Shown piece after piece: positions 60,309 to 64,000 of a stretch of 64,000 bases of DNA (positions are counted from its first letter, which is position 1; every line of letters starts with the position of its first letter). The stretch lies in the NCBI GenBank assembly GCA_964574215.1, contig CAZNLR010000008.1, positions 57,095 to 121,094 of the forward strand. The letters run 5' to 3'. The notes under the pieces were generated by a model, which worked only from the letters and a program-made list of their open reading frames with translations, did no database searches and had not been told where the DNA came from. The DNA comes from GCA-2725625 sp964574215. Its GTDB lineage: Bacteria; Pseudomonadota; Alphaproteobacteria; Rhodospirillales; UBA2165. Position numbers and translations under genes: made by a program.

Positions 60309-62056
60309 TCCGCCGCCTCTTTTCCAAACAAGCCGAGACGACTTGCCACGTTGCTCAGAGCAGGTGCCCAACCATCACTATCCATATAACGATAAAGATC
60401 GACGTTTTCATGCCATGGGCTGTGATCCTGACCGAACCAGCGCCAATCGGGAACCGGCGATGCAAAGGCGAATGTCGGTACGCCAAGACCCGCCGCCACA
60501 TAAAGCGTGGCGTTTTGGATGGTGACCACCGCATCCATGGCCGCTACCTGGGCGGCAAATCCGTCGATATCGGACAATGGATCAATCGAACAATCCGTAT
60601 GAATTGAAACACCATATGTCGCCTCGGCCTCTTCGATTTCCTGACGATGTTCACCGTACTGGAGGTTGATGAATACGGCGCCGGGAATGGAAAAAATTGA
60701 CGCCCAATCCTTCAAGGGTATCCCTTTAGGAGGCCGGCTCGCCCAGGAAATGCCGATTTTAGGGCCCCGGCCCAAACTGTCGTACACGGCACGGCAGACT
60801 GCCGTCAGTTCAGGGTCGGCCTGCAAATATTTGCCCAGCGGTTTAAATCCCTTCATCCGCGGCCTCAACCAGCGGGGCAAGTCCCCCATGGGGCAGGCAA
60901 AATCGATTTTATCCGATGAAATTCGAGAAGAAATCAGTGGATCCGGCGGCTCTTTTCGCTCGACCACGTCTACGCCTGGGAAGGAACGACGGAAAAGCGG
61001 CACCAACCGCGCTTCCGTCTCAATCACGCACCGGTTGGCCTGCTCGGCGATTTCCGGTATCAGGCCGGAAAAAAGCAATTTGTCGCCGACACCTTGCTCG
61101 CTCCAGATCAAAATATTCTTGTCCCTAAGAGGAGAGCCATCCCATCGTTTGACGGGAAAATCCCGCGGCGATTTTTTGAACTGCTTGGCCCGCCAGCGCC
61201 AACTATACTCTTCCCATCCTTCGCTCAAATTGCCCTGGATCAGCAAAACATGGCCCAAATTATGATGAGCGTCGGCTAGCTCCGGATCGATATCGATGGC
61301 GCGGCGAAAATGCCGGCCCGCCGCTTCAAAATCACCTAATGAAAACAGCGCCTTAGCGCAGTTGTAACTTATTTCTGCGGAATCGGGGTAGACGGCCATG
61401 GCTTGCCGTAAGACCCGTTCGGCTTCACGGGCATCGTCGGCCTCCAACAGAGCCGCGCCCAAATTGGCCAGCAATTCAGGATGAGCGGGCTGAAGCGCTA
61501 CCGCCTGTCTAAATATGCCAATCGATTCGTCGATGCGGCCCAGCTCTTTAAAGACAACACCCAAATTCGACAGGGCGTCGGTGTATTCCGGATTGATGGC
61601 GACGGCTTTCTCGAAAGCGACGGCCGCTGCATCCAGGCGGGACTGTTCTTTTAGCGTTACACCGAGATTGGAATGAGCTTCGGCCATATTGGGATGAATC
61701 TCTATGGCGCGCCGGTAGGCCGATTCAGCCTCTTCCAGGAGTCCTTGAGCTTTTAGGGCGATGCCCAGATTACAATAGGCGTCGGCGAAATCTGGATTGG
61801 CGGCGATGGCGCTTTGGAAAAGCTCACTTGCCGCCCCGGCGTGACCCGTCTGCAAACCGATAATGCCCAGACGGTGCAAGGCCTCCGGATGGTTGGGCCA
61901 ACGTTGTAACAAAGACCTGTAGAGGGATTCCGCGGCGCTCAACTCACCGTTGCCGTGATGGGTTTGAGCCCGCTCAATTAGATTTGACCCCGACGGATCG
62001 AAATCTTCTTGAGTCGAAAACGGGGGAACAGGGGCTTGAGTTTTCTTTTTGATCAT
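60305..62056 (-). CDS. TPR protein with a GT9-like glycosyltransferase domain, copy A
   Basis: A 583-residue protein, first of the three coupled minus-strand TPR genes. TPR repeats fill about residues 25-300, then ILIWSEQGVGDKLLFSGLIPEI, KIGISWASRPPKGIPLKDWASI and DAVVTIQNATLYVAAGLGVPTFAF form the GT9-like domain. It is divergent from fliF across a 247-bp gap. Function and acceptor unknown. Flagellin or lipopolysaccharide are possible. Confidence 0.86.
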   Translation of the reverse strand: MIKKKTQAPVPPFSTQEDFDPSGSNLIERAQTHHGNGELSAAESLYRSLLQRWPNHPEALHRLGIIGLQTGHAGAASELFQSAIAANPDFADAYCNLGIALKAQGLLEEAESAYRRAIEIHPNMAEAHSNLGVTLKEQSRLDAAAVAFEKAVAINPEYTDALSNLGVVFKELGRIDESIGIFRQAVALQPAHPELLANLGAALLEADDAREAERVLRQAMAVYPDSAEISYNCAKALFSLGDFEAAGRHFRRAIDIDPELADAHHNLGHVLLIQGNLSEGWEEYSWRWRAKQFKKSPRDFPVKRWDGSPLRDKNILIWSEQGVGDKLLFSGLIPEIAEQANRCVIETEARLVPLFRRSFPGVDVVERKEPPDPLISSRISSDKIDFACPMGDLPRWLRPRMKGFKPLGKYLQADPELTAVCRAVYDSLGRGPKIGISWASRPPKGIPLKDWASIFSIPGAVFINLQYGEHRQEIEEAEATYGVSIHTDCSIDPLSDIDGFAAQVAAMDAVVTIQNATLYVAAGLGVPTFAFASPVPDWRWFGQDHSPWHENVDLYRYMDSDGWAPALSNVASRLGLFGKEAAE

Positions 62057-62176
62057 CTCAAGCCCCCGTTCCGGTCACGCCCAACAACTGATTAAGCGTC
62101 CAACGCCCAGATGGGGTAAGTGCGTTAAACGCCGAGATTTTTCTTATCATGACCTTGTGCCCGCCTTTTGGCACTA

Positions 62177-62192
62177 GGCAATTTTTGCCCGG
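62177..62192. promoter_or_regulatory. FlbD/ftr-like inverted repeat between the TPR operon and fliF
   Basis: GGCA-ATTTT-TGCCCGG. On the minus strand it reads CCGGGCA-AAAAT-TGCC, like the fliK element. It lies 112-127 bp from the fliF start and 121-136 bp from the TPR operon start, so it could serve either. Confidence 0.45.
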
Positions 62193-62255
62193 TGTTAACT
62201 ACTTTTTCACACAACAAGTACTAATTTTTCGCTAACCCTTGGGAATAATATTTTT

Positions 62256-62275
62256 GGCGGCAAAAAATTGCCGCC
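62256..62275 (+). repeat. Perfect hairpin just before fliF
   Basis: GGCGGCAA-AAAA-TTGCCGCC, 8-bp stem with a 4-nt loop, 29 bp before the fliF start. It shares the CGGCAA/TTGCCG core with the ftr-like repeats but with a 4-nt centre. It may be a weak variant of that site or a leader hairpin. Confidence 0.5.
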
Positions 62276-62303
62276 GGTGAAAACGCCAAGAAGGGAACTT
62301 GAA

Positions 62304-63938
62304 GTGGGCTCATTTGTACAATTCCTGAAAAATTTGGGAACCGTTCGTCTCGCCGTGATGGGCGTCGTCTTTGTCGGCATGGCCGTGTTCTTCGTTTTTA
62401 TGACGCAGCGTCTGACCGGCACCAATATGGATTTGCTGTTTTCCAATCTCGATCCGAATGATTCGAACCAAATCGTCGCTCAGTTGGCGCAACAGAACAT
62501 CCCCCATGAAATAAAAGCCAATGGTGCTCAGATTTTCGTTCCCGCCGACAAGGTCGGCCAGGCGCGTATTTCCTTGGCGTCTCAGGGATTGCCCGGCGGC
62601 GGCACGGTCGGCTACGAAATTTTCGATGACGCCAATGCCTTGGGCACGACCAACTTTATGCAGAACATAAGTTTGGTGCGGGCTCTTGAAGGTGAGTTAG
62701 CGCGCACAATCAGGTCTTTAAAAACCGTCCATTCCGCCCGGGTTCATTTGGTTCTGCCTCAACGCAAGTTGTTCAGCCGGGATAAACAGGAATCGACGGC
62801 CTCGGTGATTATTAAAATGCGAGGATCGGGTCGTCTCAATAGCGAGCAGATCTCCGCCATCCAACATCTGGTAGCATCTGCCGTGCCCGAGTTGGACCCG
62901 GCCAGAGTTTCATTGGTGGATGACAAGGGTAATCTGCTGGCGCGCGGCGATGAAAACGACACGGAGACTGCCCGGGCCAATGATTTGGTCGAACGTAAGA
63001 TCGCTTTTGAATCGCGCCTGGTGCGCGAAATTACCGATCTTTTGACCAAATCGGTCGGACCCGGCAAGGTGCAGGTTCGCATCGACGCTGATCTTGATTT
63101 CGATCGCATTTCCACCACCGAAGAAGTGTTCAATCCCGACGGCCAGGTCGTGCGGTCCACCAATACCGTTGATGAGTCGTCCTTATCCGAAGAATCGGAA
63201 GCCACACAACCGGTGACGGTAGCGACCAACCTCCCCGATGGCGCCTCCGATGGTGAGGGAGGGCCGAAATCCTCCAATCGCGAATCGCGTACCGAAGAAG
63301 TGGTGAATTTTGAGATTTCCAAAAAGGTCACCAACCATATCCGCGAATCCGGTACCGTAAAACGTCTTTCCGTTGCTGTTTTGGTGGACGGTCTCCGCGA
63401 AGAAAACGACGACGGCGATATGATATATAAGCCGCGTCCCGCCGCTGAAATGGAAAACCTGGCTAAATTGGTATCTTCGGCGATCGGTTTCAATGCCGAG
63501 CGCGGCGATACGGTCGAAGTCATCAACATGCAATTCGCCGACGTCGATCTGGAAGTTGAAGAGCCGCTGGATCTGTTCTTCGGCCTTCAGAAGAACGATC
63601 TTCTGCGCATCGCGGAATGGGTGGTTCTGACGATCTTGGCCCTTTTGGTCATCCTGCTTGTTGTTCGACCTTTGCTGATGCGCGCGTTTGAAGCGCTGCC
63701 GGCGGCGGCGGCGGCGGCGGAACAGAAACTCCTTGAAGAAGCTGCATTGGCGGCGCCTGCTTTGGCGGCACCGGAAGCGCCGCCTGAAGCGGCTGAAGAA
63801 TTCGAAGAACTGATCGATATCGACCGGGTGGAAGGCCGTGTTAAAGCCTCTTCGGTTAAGAAAGTCGGTGAGATCGTCGAAAAACATCCCGAGGAAGCTC
63901 TTTCGATTATCCGCAATTGGATGTATCAAGAAGGTTAA
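62304..63938 (+). CDS. fliF: Flagellar MS-ring protein FliF
   Basis: The 544-residue MS ring. The N-terminal membrane helix (LAVMGVVFVGMAVFFVFM) is followed by LTGTNMDLLFSNLDPNDSNQIV and GYEIFDDANALGTTNFMQNISLVRALEGELARTI (in part). A second membrane helix lies near residue 450, and an Ala-rich cytoplasmic tail (about 480-520) precedes the FliG-binding C terminus (EKHPEEALSIIRNWMYQEG). The GTG at 62304 follows AAGGGA. An upstream TTG at 62268 would translate a hairpin and is unlikely. Confidence 0.94.
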   Translation: MGSFVQFLKNLGTVRLAVMGVVFVGMAVFFVFMTQRLTGTNMDLLFSNLDPNDSNQIVAQLAQQNIPHEIKANGAQIFVPADKVGQARISLASQGLPGGGTVGYEIFDDANALGTTNFMQNISLVRALEGELARTIRSLKTVHSARVHLVLPQRKLFSRDKQESTASVIIKMRGSGRLNSEQISAIQHLVASAVPELDPARVSLVDDKGNLLARGDENDTETARANDLVERKIAFESRLVREITDLLTKSVGPGKVQVRIDADLDFDRISTTEEVFNPDGQVVRSTNTVDESSLSEESEATQPVTVATNLPDGASDGEGGPKSSNRESRTEEVVNFEISKKVTNHIRESGTVKRLSVAVLVDGLREENDDGDMIYKPRPAAEMENLAKLVSSAIGFNAERGDTVEVINMQFADVDLEVEEPLDLFFGLQKNDLLRIAEWVVLTILALLVILLVVRPLLMRAFEALPAAAAAAEQKLLEEAALAAPALAAPEAPPEAAEEFEELIDIDRVEGRVKASSVKKVGEIVEKHPEEALSIIRNWMYQEG

Positions 63939-63953
63939 GGATTTTGGTGGATC

Positions 63954-64000
63954 ATGGCACGGGTTAAAGACGCCTATAAATCGATGTCGGGCCAGGAGAA
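63954..64000 (+). CDS. fliG: Flagellar motor switch protein FliG, first residues (runs off the right edge)
   Basis: Only 15 codons are visible: MARVKDAYKSMSGQE, starting 15 bp after fliF. Position and this opening match FliG in alphaproteobacteria, where fliF-fliG is the usual order. The identification is by context, since no core domain is in view. Confidence 0.75.
   Translation, partial: MARVKDAYKSMSGQE

Noticed and set aside
62165..62192. TGGCAC-like start of a sigma-54 promoter upstream of fliF
   Set aside because: TGGCAC at 62169 is not followed by GC at the correct distance. The nearby dyad fits the enhancer class instead.
1..64000. CRISPR array, tRNA or rRNA genes, insertion sequences, prophage
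   Set aside because: No regularly spaced repeats, no cloverleaf-like or ribosomal sequences and no transposase or integrase reading frames were seen. Absence is by eye only and a tRNA scan would settle it.

Overview
The window is a chromosomal segment of an alphaproteobacterium, probably Rhodospirillales-like and probably marine. This rests on the flagellar gene set (flaF, flbT, fliX, motE, a cckA kinase beside flhB, a MarR/TRAP catabolic module, an alphaproteobacterial-type SOS box at recA). No rRNA, tRNA, CRISPR array, prophage or insertion sequence was recognised.

Layout. 1-275: start of recA. 555-7094: a catabolic module with a TRAP transporter operon plus a cupin gene (minus strand), two paralogous beta-keto acid cleavage enzymes (BKACE family) and a MarR regulator. 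Three copies of a TAAGTRTACTTA-type palindrome sit on the three promoters of the module. 7169-9698: small genes (ceramidase-like membrane protein, periplasmic solute-binding protein, OsmC-like protein, GlpE-like rhodanese). 9695-15960: cckA and the export/rod operon flgB-flgC-fliE-fliQ-fliR-flhB, all minus strand. 16184-19645: pyruvate carboxylase. 19756-21136: two convergent genes for deiodinase-family selenoproteins. Each is interrupted by an in-frame TGA at the same place (GSYT-Sec-PPF) and each has a short hairpin just after the TGA. 21337-23896: a secreted protein of unknown function and an Old Yellow Enzyme family oxidoreductase. 23957-25886: an FlhB C-domain paralogue, a small unknown protein, fliO and fliP. 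25993-35388 (minus): a large AMIN/TPR protein, two MotB-like proteins, cheZ, cheY, motE, a small coiled-coil protein, fliM and fliL. 35776-39161: flgF-flgG-flgA-flgH. 39237-40258 (minus): a dksA-like gene and fliX. 40497-47407: a second FlgE-like protein, flgI, flgJ, flgN, flgK, flgL. 47725-49583: flagellin, flbT, flaF. 49863-54039: fliK, flgD, flgE. 54312-62056: four TPR proteins fused to transferase domains (OGT-like, sulfotransferase, two GT9-like), plausible flagellin or envelope modification enzymes. 62304-64000: fliF and the start of fliG.

How it works together. Most of the window builds and controls one polar-type flagellum: export gate, MS ring, C ring, rod, P/L rings, hook, filament, stator accessories and the CheY/CheZ switch input. 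Sigma-54-type -24/-12 elements precede flgF, the FlgE-like gene, flgI and fliK. An inverted repeat of the form GGCA-N5-TGCC recurs about 100 bp upstream of three of them and also upstream of flgB and fliF. This looks like an enhancer code for an FlbD-type activator.

The most notable item is the selenoprotein pair at 19756-21136. Ordinary gene calling would break both genes at the TGA and report four fragments.
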